Source: Acinetobacter dispersus | GTDB taxonomy: Bacteria; Pseudomonadota; Gammaproteobacteria; Pseudomonadales; Moraxellaceae | Assembly: GCF_009884975.1 (NCBI RefSeq) | Contig: NZ_CP041970.1 | Span: forward strand, 2,294,001-2,358,000 | Reading direction: 5' to 3' | DNA length: 64,000 bases | In this document: positions 11,882 to 20,420 of the stretch, in pieces | Numbering within the stretch: position 1 is the stretch's first letter | Layout: each line of letters opens with the position of its first letter | Notes under the pieces: generated by a model | The model's database searches: none | Told to the model about the DNA's origin: nothing | The model's input: the letters and a program-made list of their open reading frames with translations, nothing else | Translations under genes and position numbers: made by a program

Positions 11882-12238
11882 ATGCATCTAGAATACACTC
11901 ACGCTTCGGATTATTTCTTTTTTTCACAACTACTCATGCGTCACATAGAAAGTTATGTTCGAAAACATCCAGATGCTGATAATGCGATTTTTGATTTAAG
12001 AGACATATACGAAGTATTTAGAGAGGATTTTGCGGCAACAACGACCAATTTAGAAAGCATTCTGAATATTGCTGACACCTATAAAGTCGAAACCTTAAAT
12101 GGAGATCAAGCACTCATCCAAGGTTATAAAATCGATATTAAAAATAATGCTCTGCTCATTGATTTTAATGCTGAGGCGCTGACCAGCTTACGTAATGGCA
12201 AAACATTAATCACACCAGATGCAACACTGCATGAGTAA
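11882..12238 (+). CDS. Uncharacterised small protein (118 aa)
   Basis: Not recognised. It encodes a soluble-looking acidic protein of 118 residues with no signal peptide or membrane segment; the N-terminal half looks helical (SQLLMRHIESYVRKH) and the C-terminal half mixed. A strong ribosome site (AAAGGAGAAAAAT) directly precedes the ATG, which together with normal codon use argues that it is real. It sits 92 bases after the diguanylate cyclase gene and is followed by an intrinsic terminator, so it may be co-transcribed with the cyclase or monocistronic. Confidence 0.75.
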   Translation: MHLEYTHASDYFFFSQLLMRHIESYVRKHPDADNAIFDLRDIYEVFREDFAATTTNLESILNIADTYKVETLNGDQALIQGYKIDIKNNALLIDFNAEALTSLRNGKTLITPDATLHE

Positions 12239-12305
12239 AACTTATTCATTTCGTGCCAATAAACGGTCAGCACTTTAGATTATTGTCATTCTTCACTATA
12301 TTTAT

Positions 12306-12332
12306 AAAAAGCAGCAAAGATGCTGCTTTTTT
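12306..12332 (+). terminator. Intrinsic terminator after the 118-aa gene
   Basis: Stem AAAAGCAGC / GCTGCTTTT with a six-base loop (AAAGAT) followed by a T run, 68 bases after the stop codon. Confidence 0.8.
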
Positions 12333-12400
12333 CTTGCCAATAATTCCAAAAATGGCAAAAGACAATCCAAGAAATGACAATATAGTCTTCAGGAGTGATG

Positions 12401-13390
12401 ATGCAAATCAAACAACTAAATCAAAGTATCACGATCATTTTGTTATTGGGCTTATCGACGATCGCCTCAGCAAAAACCTTGGAACAAGCATTTACCGCAG
12501 AGCAAATGCAGCAACTCACCCAATTATTGAAGCAACAGAATTTACTGGATCAGAATAATCAACTGGTAGATGTCATTTCTACCTACGGCGATAATCAGCC
12601 TGCTGGACTATTTTCACCTTTATATCAATATGTTTATCAAATCATCAAAGACTCTAGTCTCGTCGATCAAAATACTAAATTCTGGTTTAGTCAGGCGGCT
12701 GCGATCAACGCTGCAAACACCAGCGTACCCGCCAGCAACTATATCCGTGGCGCGACTCAATACGGTCTGCAATATCGCGGCGCTATTCAATCCAACATGC
12801 CACAATCTCAAATCAATCAACAACTACAAAAAACCTCAAACCTAATTGGGCAAAATGTTATGAATGACATTTTAAGTAGCAAAGGAATACCTGTTTTCCC
12901 CGCCATGATTAGCAACGATATTAGCGCAGCAATTGGCAATTACCGCTTGGGCCGTTTTCAGCAAACACCGGGAGGTTGGGGTGGCTCTTTTTACTATTGG
13001 AATGCGCCATTAAATTATGGGCAAGTCGAGCAAAACAATGTCAGTGTAGGTCAATCGATTTTATACGGGGCTACTGTGTATATAAACGGTTCCGATCAAT
13101 CCTTTGATCGCAGTAAAGCAGAATTCTTATATGCCAATAGCCAAGCTGTCACCGATTTTATTCTCGCCAGTAAGAGCAGCACGGTCATTCTACAAAGCTT
13201 GCAAAACCCCACAGCGATCAATACGTTGGTAGATAATGCAATGAATTCAATCATGACTGGACTGAATGCCCAAGCACCACAGAGCATCAAAGCTCAATTG
13301 GCATCACAAGTCATTGCCAACCTGGGTATACGTGCCGCAACACGTAACTGGACACCAGGACCACACTCCCCAGCAGGCGGACACTATTAA
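12401..13390 (+). CDS. Uncharacterised exported protein, Q/N-rich
   Basis: Not recognised. The protein has about 329 residues. An N-terminal Sec signal is visible (a hydrophobic ITIILLLGLSTIASA stretch with probable cleavage after ASA), so it is likely periplasmic or surface-exposed. The mature part is rich in Gln, Asn, Ser and Ala and ends in a short Pro/Gly/His tail (TPGPHSPAGGHY). No cysteine pairs or catalytic motif stand out. Three in-frame starts (GTG, ATG, ATG) overlap at 12,395-12,403; the last is chosen because AGGAG (12,391-12,395) is then well spaced. It stands between a terminator and the GST gene. Confidence 0.72.
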   Translation: MQIKQLNQSITIILLLGLSTIASAKTLEQAFTAEQMQQLTQLLKQQNLLDQNNQLVDVISTYGDNQPAGLFSPLYQYVYQIIKDSSLVDQNTKFWFSQAAAINAANTSVPASNYIRGATQYGLQYRGAIQSNMPQSQINQQLQKTSNLIGQNVMNDILSSKGIPVFPAMISNDISAAIGNYRLGRFQQTPGGWGGSFYYWNAPLNYGQVEQNNVSVGQSILYGATVYINGSDQSFDRSKAEFLYANSQAVTDFILASKSSTVILQSLQNPTAINTLVDNAMNSIMTGLNAQAPQSIKAQLASQVIANLGIRAATRNWTPGPHSPAGGHY

Positions 13391-13409
13391 CTAGAGCCGA
13401 TTAAAATCT

Positions 13410-14111
13410 ATGTTAAAACTCTACCATCTAAGCAACTCTCGCTCGCAGCGTATTGTGTGGCTACTTGAAGTCTTACAACTCGACTATGAGCTTATTTTTT
13501 GTGAGCGCACTCACAACGGCGAGGCACCTGAGTGGCTGAAGGACATTCACCCCTTAGGTAAGGTGCCCATTCTGGTGGATGACACAGCTACCCCGCCCCA
13601 AGTTTTAGCAGAGACGTCCGCTATATTAGACAATCTGCTCACGAAGGAGTCGCTTCATCAGCTCCAACCAATAGATTCAGTAAATAAACAGCACTATTTT
13701 TATTGGAAAAATTTTGCAGATGCAACGCTGATGCCGAATTTAGCACTCAAGCAAATTTTCTCTCGCATGGTAGATCGGTCGCCTTTTTTTGCGCGACCTT
13801 TAATCAAAATCATCAAGCGAGCTTTTGACCAACAATTTCTCAACCCCACCCTTTATAGCCAAATGGCGTTAATAGAACAGCATCTGACTGCACATACATG
13901 GTTTGCAGGAGAAAACGTCTCTGCTGCGGATATCATGATGGTCTTTTTAGTGGAAGCTCTGCTGGACTTAATCCCAGACAGTCAACAGTTTTCTGCAACG
14001 ATCAATTATATGCAGCGCGTCCAAAAATTAGACTCTTTTCAAGCTGCACAACTCAAAGGTCATTGGAATAGTAAAGAACATCAAATCTACTGGTCAAAAA
14101 CATGGGCTTAA
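13410..14111 (+). CDS. Glutathione S-transferase family protein
   Basis: Cytosolic GST-fold protein of 233 residues. The N-terminal thioredoxin-like domain starts MLKLYHLSNSRSQRIVWLLE and has the cis-proline segment GKVPIL followed by LAETSAIL, the usual glutathione-contact Glu/Thr-Ser pair. The C-terminal all-helical domain contains TWFAGENVSAADIMM, the N-capping box of the GST C-domain. The substrate cannot be told. It starts 19 bases after the preceding gene with no terminator between, so the two may be co-transcribed. Confidence 0.9.
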   Translation: MLKLYHLSNSRSQRIVWLLEVLQLDYELIFCERTHNGEAPEWLKDIHPLGKVPILVDDTATPPQVLAETSAILDNLLTKESLHQLQPIDSVNKQHYFYWKNFADATLMPNLALKQIFSRMVDRSPFFARPLIKIIKRAFDQQFLNPTLYSQMALIEQHLTAHTWFAGENVSAADIMMVFLVEALLDLIPDSQQFSATINYMQRVQKLDSFQAAQLKGHWNSKEHQIYWSKTWA

Positions 14112-14171
14112 ATTGCTAATCCCCCACTAAGCCTTGCTGTTTTAGAGTGCTCTGTTTCAGAATAAACAAAT

Positions 14172-14202
14172 AAAAAAGGAATGATCTGCGTCATTCCTTT
14201 TT
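14172..14202. terminator. Bidirectional terminator between GST and bfmS
   Basis: Stem AAAAAGGAATGA / TCATTCCTTTTT with a six-base loop, A-rich on the left and T-rich on the right, between the convergent GST and bfmS genes. Confidence 0.85.
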
Positions 14203-14211
14203 ACTCTTTCG

Positions 14212-15852
14212 TTATTTTTTAATTACTTGCTTATATCGCTTTGCAGGCCACGTCATAATAAAACGAGCACCGCCTAAATTTGGACTCTGATCCACCTGAA
14301 TCGTTCCACCGAACCAATAAGCAATACGGCTGACAATCGACAAACCAAGACCATAGCCACCCGAAGCGCGGGTACGACTATCATCTAGGCGGGCAAAAGC
14401 TTCAAAGATTCGCGCACGCTCTTGCTCTGGAATCCCGGGACCGTCATCTTCCACACAAACATAGGCATTACCATCAGCACGGATACCACCGCTGATACGT
14501 ACCTTGTTATCGCAATAACGGACTGCATTACCCACCAAGTTTTGTACGACACGATGTAGATAACGACGCTCTGCATCGACTTTCAAGGCCAATGGTGGCG
14601 CAATCAACTCAATCTCTTTTTGAGTCTTCAAAGCTTCCGTTTCCATTGCCACTTGGTCAAGCACCTCAACCAGTACAATATCTTCGAAGTCTAAAGATGG
14701 CGTACCCTGCTCCAATTTGGCATAGGTCATGATCTCATCAATCAAGGTATTGAGTGCTTCAATATCCTTGTCAATCATGTCCACTTGCTGAATACGATAA
14801 TTATAATCATCTTCTTCAGCCAGCATCTCCATACCAAAACGAATCCGCGCCACAGGTGTTCTGAGTTCATGCGACACCGCACGCATCAATTCACGCTGTG
14901 CTTCAATCAAACGCTGAATATGATCTGACATATTGTTATAACTTGATGCCAAGTTTGCCATTTCATCAGTACCTTCAATTGGTACACGTAATGACAAATC
15001 ACCCGACTTCATCTTGTTCAAAGCATAACGTACCTGACGGATTTTACGCTCAAGCGGTAAAATCAGGCCATAAACACCCAAGCTCAACAAGAACAAGCTA
15101 AATAAGGTAATCCCGGCTGAAAGCTGGAACGGCATCCAATTGAACATTGGCACAGGCCCAAGAATCAGGACTTGTGCAGGATGGTTTGGCATTGGAGAAA
15201 CAATGGAAATCGTGGTGCCACGCATGGTTGCACTGTCTTTATACAACAACACGCTTTGATCTTGGCGTAAGCGACCAATCTGTTCTGAATCCAGATTGAT
15301 GTCTTTAATATCTTTTATTTCAATTGAATAATAGAAATGCTTTTTAATTTTGTCTAAGTACTCACGCTCCTGCCCTGGATAGAAAATCAAATAATCCAGT
15401 ACAAAAATCGGAAGCGCTTTCATTTGGCGTTCGCCAATTTTATCGACTTTGATATAAAGAAAATGCTTAGGATCATCTTTCAGGCCAATAATAATATAGC
15501 CGATCCCATTATTTGCATCATAACGAACCACCGACTTTTGCTCAGCGACCCTTTTCTTCTCTGTACGGGATAATTCTACCCGTTCAGCATCGACATAGTA
15601 GATAGGGAGTTCCAGCAAGTCAGATGCATCGGAAATCCAATCTAACTTCTGTTGTTTTTCTGGCTGACGAGATACCCCTTCACTAATGACATAGGAAATG
15701 CCATCTGTGAGAGACTCGCGATATTCTTGCGCCCGTTGATAGTTAATGATTTGGACCAGCAAATAACAAAATGCGGCAACCACAACAACTAAAACCACCA
15801 ACCCAGCATAAATACGCAAGAATATGCTGTTTTTCAGTACTCGACTCACCAT
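14212..15852 (-). CDS. bfmS: Sensor histidine kinase BfmS
   Basis: Membrane histidine kinase of 546 residues, partner of BfmR. TM1 lies at about 12-34, a periplasmic sensor domain of about 200 residues follows, TM2 at about 243-266, and HAMP at about 267-320. HisKA has H328 in SHELRTP; the HATPase domain has NAVRYC (N box), DDGPGIP (G1) and GGYGLGLSIV (G2). In A. baumannii BfmS restrains BfmR, which controls csu pili, biofilm, envelope and capsule. The gene is downstream of bfmR in the same direction with a 106-base gap that holds a small hairpin. Identity rests on domain order and the highly characteristic BfmR neighbour. Confidence 0.92.
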   Translation of the reverse strand: MVSRVLKNSIFLRIYAGLVVLVVVVAAFCYLLVQIINYQRAQEYRESLTDGISYVISEGVSRQPEKQQKLDWISDASDLLELPIYYVDAERVELSRTEKKRVAEQKSVVRYDANNGIGYIIIGLKDDPKHFLYIKVDKIGERQMKALPIFVLDYLIFYPGQEREYLDKIKKHFYYSIEIKDIKDINLDSEQIGRLRQDQSVLLYKDSATMRGTTISIVSPMPNHPAQVLILGPVPMFNWMPFQLSAGITLFSLFLLSLGVYGLILPLERKIRQVRYALNKMKSGDLSLRVPIEGTDEMANLASSYNNMSDHIQRLIEAQRELMRAVSHELRTPVARIRFGMEMLAEEDDYNYRIQQVDMIDKDIEALNTLIDEIMTYAKLEQGTPSLDFEDIVLVEVLDQVAMETEALKTQKEIELIAPPLALKVDAERRYLHRVVQNLVGNAVRYCDNKVRISGGIRADGNAYVCVEDDGPGIPEQERARIFEAFARLDDSRTRASGGYGLGLSIVSRIAYWFGGTIQVDQSPNLGGARFIMTWPAKRYKQVIKK

Positions 15853-15928
15853 AAGGTAAATAATTCCAAGCTATTAAAATCCCACTTATGCAGCTACGCT
15901 ACACAAGTCCTTTGCAGAAAGGAAAGAA

Positions 15929-15960
15929 TCCCCCTTTTTTAAGGAGGATTCGAGGGATTT
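15929..15960 (-). repeat. Short hairpin of interspersed-repeat type between bfmR and bfmS
   Basis: TCCCCCTT (15,929-15,936) pairs with AAGGAGGA (15,941-15,948) with one mismatch around a TTTT loop, and a further GAGGGA follows. The composition resembles the C/T-rich against G/A-rich hairpin between nrdA and nrdB, so it may belong to a small dispersed repeat family. It could modulate transcription between bfmR and bfmS. Whether it is really repeated in the genome cannot be seen from this window. Confidence 0.35.
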
Positions 15961-16675
15961 AGATCCCGTTGGTTTCTTTAACAAACAAGTAACCTTTACT
16001 ACGCACAGTTTTAATGCGTTTCGGGTTTTCTGGATCATCACCAATTTTTGGACGGATACGTGAAATACGTACATCGATTGAACGATCTTGGCCATCGTAT
16101 TCAATACCACGAAGGCGCTCAAAGATATCTTCACGAGACAAGATACGACCAGCGTTTGAAGCCAACAACCATAACAAGTCATATTCAGCGCTGGTGAAAT
16201 CAACCAACTCACCATTTAAGGTTACTGAACGGCCACCGTTATCAATGACAAGGTCATCAAACTCAATACGTTGAGCAACTTCATCTTCAACTGTCTTATC
16301 AGTACGGCGTAATAAAGCACGGATACGAGCCAGTAATACACGTGGTTGAACAGGTTTCGCAACGTAATCGTCCGCACCCATTTCTAAGCCAAGTACCTGA
16401 TCCATATCTTCTGTACGTGCAGTAAGCATCAGAATAGGTTGGTGGTAATGTGGACGCACTTCACGACAAACGGTTAAACCATCTGCGCCAGGTAACATCA
16501 CATCGAGAACCACTAAATCTGGTTGCTCGCTGATAATGCGACGGATTGCACGATTACCATCAGTTTCGACTCCAACTTCTAAACCGTTACGAATCAAATA
16601 CTCTTGTGTTAAACGTGCTAAGCGTTCGTCATCTTCTACGATCAAAATCTTCGGTAACTTTTCTTCTTGGCTCAT
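15959..16675 (-). CDS. bfmR: Response regulator BfmR (OmpR family)
   Basis: DNA-binding response regulator of 238 residues. The receiver domain (about 9-120) has the acidic pair D15/D16, phosphoacceptor D58 in VVLDVMLPG, and a conserved lysine in YVAKP. The C-terminal OmpR-type winged helix (about 135-235) includes SIDVRISRIRPKIGDD and KGYLFV. In A. baumannii it regulates biofilm, envelope stress and virulence genes. The start is MSQEEKLP; the region upstream to 17,219 also holds the nrdA control sites. Confidence 0.95.
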   Translation of the reverse strand: MSQEEKLPKILIVEDDERLARLTQEYLIRNGLEVGVETDGNRAIRRIISEQPDLVVLDVMLPGADGLTVCREVRPHYHQPILMLTARTEDMDQVLGLEMGADDYVAKPVQPRVLLARIRALLRRTDKTVEDEVAQRIEFDDLVIDNGGRSVTLNGELVDFTSAEYDLLWLLASNAGRILSREDIFERLRGIEYDGQDRSIDVRISRIRPKIGDDPENPKRIKTVRSKGYLFVKETNGI

Positions 16676-16962
16676 TTGTTTGCCCCTAAAATCTGAGTGA
16701 ATCTATCTATGAAATCTGACAGATACATTGGTTTATGTTTTGCAATATACACACGTTTACATTGTAAACAAGTAGGCGTTCACCAAACTGATACACGCTT
16801 ACCCAGTTTTGTTATCTTTTTATTAAAATTATGAATTTTAATATATTTTTCAGAAATATATGCATTTTCCGATAGGATGAATATTTAGTATAAATTTTGT
16901 GCCAATGTTAAACAATTTGTTTCTTTCTTGGCCCAAAATAATTTAAGTGTTTGTTTTTTGAG

Positions 16963-16983
16963 TTATCCACAGAGTTATCTATA
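16963..16983 (+). promoter_or_regulatory. Two DnaA-box-like sites upstream of nrdA
   Basis: A perfect DnaA box TTATCCACA lies at 16,963-16,971 and a weaker TTATCTATA (two mismatches) at 16,975-16,983, in the same orientation and exactly 12 bp apart start to start. DnaA control of nrdAB through paired boxes is established in E. coli; the same arrangement here is inferred. The other sequence in 16,676-17,219 is AT-rich and should hold the bfmR promoter. Confidence 0.6.
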
Positions 16984-17085
16984 AGCCTTTTTCAATGGCT
17001 TTGATATGCTATGTGACTGTGATTTCAGCAGTTAAGACATGAAAAAAAAATTAGTAAAATGTCAAGGATTGATCTACTCCAAAAA

Positions 17086-17133
17086 ATCCCGTATCTTGTG
17101 TTGAAAATAAACTTTAACCACTAAGTATTGTGT
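17086..17133 (+). promoter_or_regulatory. Paired NrdR boxes upstream of nrdA
   Basis: Two 16-bp sites resemble the NrdR consensus acaCwAtATaTwGtgt: 17,086-17,101 (11 of 16 by my count) and 17,118-17,133 (13 of 16). Both end in the conserved TTGTGT half. Their starts are 32 bp apart, about three helical turns, the standard NrdR box spacing. They lie 87-134 bases before the nrdA ATG, so NrdR repression of nrdAB is the likely reading. Confidence 0.75.
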
Positions 17134-17219
17134 TTATCCCTCAAACATCGTGGCATACTTTTTGCTCGATTCAAACGGTCCATGAACATAAAAATAGATG
17201 ATAATGGAGCTATGCTGAC

Positions 17220-20054
17220 ATGAGCATCATCACTTCTACTCCTGGCCAACTTCAGGTCATTAAGCGCACCGGTGAGATTGCGACATTTAATGCCGAGAAA
17301 ATTTCTGTTGCGATTGGGAAAGCATTTTTAGCTGTTGAAGGTCAACAAGGTACTGACTCAAGTCGTATCCATGACCGTATCACTCAACTGACTGAAATGG
17401 TAATGAACACATTTAATCGTCGTTTGCCTTCTGGCGGTACAATTCATATCGAAGAAATTCAAGACCAAGTTGAATTGGCATTGATGCGTACAGGCGAGCA
17501 AAAAGTTGCACGTGCCTACGTCATTTATCGTGACCAACGCGCAAGTGCTCGTCAGCAAACTGGTGCGAACCATCACCCTACCCTTCAAATTACAGATGCC
17601 AATGGTCAGCTCCAACCATTGGATTTGGATGCGCTTACAGCAACCATTCAAACTGCAAGTGAAGGTCTAGAAGGAATTGATGTTCAAGCCATTCTTGATG
17701 AAACGGTGAAGAACTTATATAACGGCGTAAAAGAAAGCGATATCGCGACCACCATGATGATGGCAACGCGTACCCGTATCGAACAAGAGCCAAACTATAC
17801 TTATGTGACTGCGCGTTTACTTAGTAGCGAGCTCGTTAGCACAGGTTTAGAGTTCCTCGGTCTACCGACAGATACCTTAGAAGGTGATGCTTTAGAAACC
17901 TTCTTGAAGAAAGGTATTGAGCTTGATCTTCTGTCTAAAGACTTGCTTGATTTTGACCTTGCAAAATTGGCTGCTGCGATCAAACCAGAACGCTCAAACC
18001 AATTCACCTATTTAGGTCTACAAACTTTATTTGACCGTTACTTCATCCATTCAAATGGCGTGCGTTTTGAATTACCACAATTATTCTTTATGCGTGTATC
18101 AATGGGTCTTTCGCTCAATGAAGAAAATAGAGAAGACCGTGCAATCGAGTTCTATGACTTATTGTCTAGCTTCGACTACATGGCTTCTACACCGACGCTA
18201 TTTAACTCAGGTACATTGCGTCCGCAATTATCTAGCTGTTACTTAACCACGATTGGTGATGACCTGTATGACATTTATGGTGCAATGCGTGACAATGCGA
18301 TGCTGTCAAAATGGGCGGGTGGTTTAGGTAATGACTGGACACCTGTACGTGCATTGAACTCTTATATCAAAGGCACCAACGGTAAATCTCAAGGTGTTGT
18401 ACCGTTCCTTAAAGTTGCGAACGATACAGCCGTTGCAGTGAACCAAGGTGGTAAGCGTAAAGGTGCAGTTTGTGCATACCTTGAAACCTGGCACTTGGAT
18501 GTTGAAGAATTCCTAGAGCTACGTAAAAACACAGGTGATGACCGTCGTCGTACCCACGACATGAACACAGCGAACTGGGTTCCTGACTTGTTCATGCAAC
18601 GTGTGTTTGAAGATGCTGAATGGACATTATTCACACCGTCTGAAACACCAGACCTGCATGATTTAACTGGCGCAGAATTCGCTGAGCGTTATGCACACTA
18701 CGAAGCTGTAGCAAAAGAACAAAACATGCTACACAAGAAAGTACGTGCTAAAGATTTATGGCGCAAAATGCTTTCGATGTTGTTCGAAACTGGTCACCCA
18801 TGGATCACATTCAAAGACGTATGTAACTTACGTTCACCACAACAACACGTGGGTGTCGTTCACTCATCTAACTTGTGTACAGAAATCACGTTAAACACAA
18901 ACCAAGATGAAATCGCGGTATGTAACTTAGGTTCGATTAACCTTGTACAACACGTTCAAGGTGGCGTATTAGATCGTGAAAAGCTTGCGCGTACAGTGAA
19001 AACTGCGGTGCGTATGCTCGATAACGTAATCGACATTAACTACTATGCTGTACCACAAGCGAAAACGTCGAACTTGAAACACCGCCCTGTGGGTATGGGT
19101 ATCATGGGCTTCCAAGATGCATTGTATGAAATGAATCTTGCTTATGGTTCAGATGCAGCCGTTGATTTCGCTGATGAATCGATGGAAGTGATCAGCTACT
19201 ACGCAATCGAAACATCAAGCAACCTTGCGCTTGAACGTGGTGCTTACTCAACATTTAAAGGTTCATTGTGGGATCAAGGTATCTTGCCAATCGACTCTTT
19301 AGAAATCGTTGCGAAATCTCGTCCAGAGCGTATGTTCGAAGTGGATCGTACTCAACGTTTAGACTGGGACACTTTACGTGCCAAAGTTCAAAAAGACGGT
19401 ATGCGTAACTCAAATGTGATGGCGATTGCACCGACTGCAACCATCTCTAACATTTGTGGCGTGTCTCAATCAATTGAGCCAACTTTCCAAAACTTGTATG
19501 TGAAATCTAACCTTTCTGGTGAATTCACAGTGATCAACCCTTACCTTGTTCGTGCATTAAAAGAACGTGGTCTTTGGGATACCGTAATGGTCAATGATCT
19601 AAAACACTTCGAAGGTTCAGTTCAAAAGATTGCGCGTATTCCTGAAGAATTAAAAGCAATCTTCGCGACTGCATTTGAAGTGGATACTCGCTGGATCGTA
19701 GATGCTGCGTCACGTCGCCAAAAATGGATCGACCAAGCACAGTCATTGAACCTTTACATCGCTGGCGCGAATGGTAAGAAACTTGACATCACCTATAAGA
19801 TGGCATGGTTACGTGGTCTTAAAACCACATATTACCTCCGAGCTTTAGGTGCGACTTCTGCAGAGAAATCAACCATTAATACTGGGGCACTGAATGCAGT
19901 TAAACCAGCATCGGTTGAAGCGCCTGTGGTTGCGGCAGCAGCGGTTGTAACAGAAAAAGCTGAAGTTCAAACTGAAGATGATGGTTTCTCAACAGCAGCG
20001 CCAGTGCCATTGGCGTGTTCAATTGACAATCCAGACTGCGAAGCTTGTCAGTAA
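17220..20054 (+). CDS. nrdA: Ribonucleoside-diphosphate reductase class Ia, alpha subunit
   Basis: Catalytic subunit reducing NDPs to dNDPs; 944 residues, long because two ATP-cone regulatory domains precede the barrel (about 12-110, VIKRTGEIATFNAEKI onward, and about 120-215), as in Pseudomonas aeruginosa NrdA. Active-site cysteines are visible: C340 (SSCYLTT), C553 (SNLCTEI) and C568 (AVCNLGSINL). The C-terminal shuttle cysteines are in DCEAC. GGAG lies ten bases upstream of the ATG. It is followed by a structured spacer, a 43-residue ORF and nrdB. Likely controlled by NrdR and DnaA through the sites upstream. Confidence 0.97.
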   Translation: MSIITSTPGQLQVIKRTGEIATFNAEKISVAIGKAFLAVEGQQGTDSSRIHDRITQLTEMVMNTFNRRLPSGGTIHIEEIQDQVELALMRTGEQKVARAYVIYRDQRASARQQTGANHHPTLQITDANGQLQPLDLDALTATIQTASEGLEGIDVQAILDETVKNLYNGVKESDIATTMMMATRTRIEQEPNYTYVTARLLSSELVSTGLEFLGLPTDTLEGDALETFLKKGIELDLLSKDLLDFDLAKLAAAIKPERSNQFTYLGLQTLFDRYFIHSNGVRFELPQLFFMRVSMGLSLNEENREDRAIEFYDLLSSFDYMASTPTLFNSGTLRPQLSSCYLTTIGDDLYDIYGAMRDNAMLSKWAGGLGNDWTPVRALNSYIKGTNGKSQGVVPFLKVANDTAVAVNQGGKRKGAVCAYLETWHLDVEEFLELRKNTGDDRRRTHDMNTANWVPDLFMQRVFEDAEWTLFTPSETPDLHDLTGAEFAERYAHYEAVAKEQNMLHKKVRAKDLWRKMLSMLFETGHPWITFKDVCNLRSPQQHVGVVHSSNLCTEITLNTNQDEIAVCNLGSINLVQHVQGGVLDREKLARTVKTAVRMLDNVIDINYYAVPQAKTSNLKHRPVGMGIMGFQDALYEMNLAYGSDAAVDFADESMEVISYYAIETSSNLALERGAYSTFKGSLWDQGILPIDSLEIVAKSRPERMFEVDRTQRLDWDTLRAKVQKDGMRNSNVMAIAPTATISNICGVSQSIEPTFQNLYVKSNLSGEFTVINPYLVRALKERGLWDTVMVNDLKHFEGSVQKIARIPEELKAIFATAFEVDTRWIVDAASRRQKWIDQAQSLNLYIAGANGKKLDITYKMAWLRGLKTTYYLRALGATSAEKSTINTGALNAVKPASVEAPVVAAAAVVTEKAEVQTEDDGFSTAAPVPLACSIDNPDCEACQ

Positions 20055-20060
20055 TTTCAC

Positions 20061-20126
20061 ACCTCTCTCCATAAATTCCCTCTCCTTTGGAGGGGTGAGG
20101 AGCGACTAAAGCTCCGCAAGAGAGGT
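20061..20126 (+). repeat. Three-way-junction hairpin element between nrdA and nrdB
   Basis: A compact inverted-repeat element. The closing stem is ACCTCTC (20,061-20,067) with GAGAGGT (20,120-20,126). Inside it are two hairpins: CCCTCTCC (20,078-20,085) with GGAGGGG (20,089-20,095), and GGAGC (20,099-20,103) with GCTCC (20,111-20,115). It begins six bases after the nrdA stop and has no T run, so it is not a classical terminator. It may be a dispersed repeat or an RNA-processing or attenuation site that sets NrdA to NrdB ratios. Confidence 0.6.
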
Positions 20127-20145
20127 TTCTATTGAGGCATAGATC

Positions 20146-20277
20146 ATGTTCCATCTCAGTCATAATTATCAATTTGGTGTGATAGTCCTGATCTGTGCCT
20201 TTTTAGTGTTTTATATTCCAATGGTTTACGCATTTTTTAAAATACGTAAACAACAGCGTAAGCAAAATAAGTTTTAG
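20146..20277 (+). CDS. Small membrane peptide (43 aa) between nrdA and nrdB
   Basis: ATG at 20,146 to TAG at 20,277 encodes 43 residues: a short polar N-terminus, one hydrophobic helix (GVIVLICAFLVFYIPMVYAFF) and a strongly basic tail (KIRKQQRKQNK). GAGG lies eight bases upstream. The positive-inside layout suggests a single-pass inner-membrane protein with a cytoplasmic tail. The family is not recognised. Its place inside the nrd operon may be chance or may mean a role linked to the reductase; the sequence does not say which. Confidence 0.6.
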   Translation: MFHLSHNYQFGVIVLICAFLVFYIPMVYAFFKIRKQQRKQNKF

Positions 20278-20420
20278 GGATTATCAGTGTCCACTGGTCA
20301 CTTTTTAAAATTTCAGTCAATAAAACTTAATTTTGCTTACACAAATTGAGCGTATAGTAGGACATCTCCTTGCTTGAGATGTCTAAATAAAAGATATAAA
20401 GCAACGAAGAGAGAATTAAT

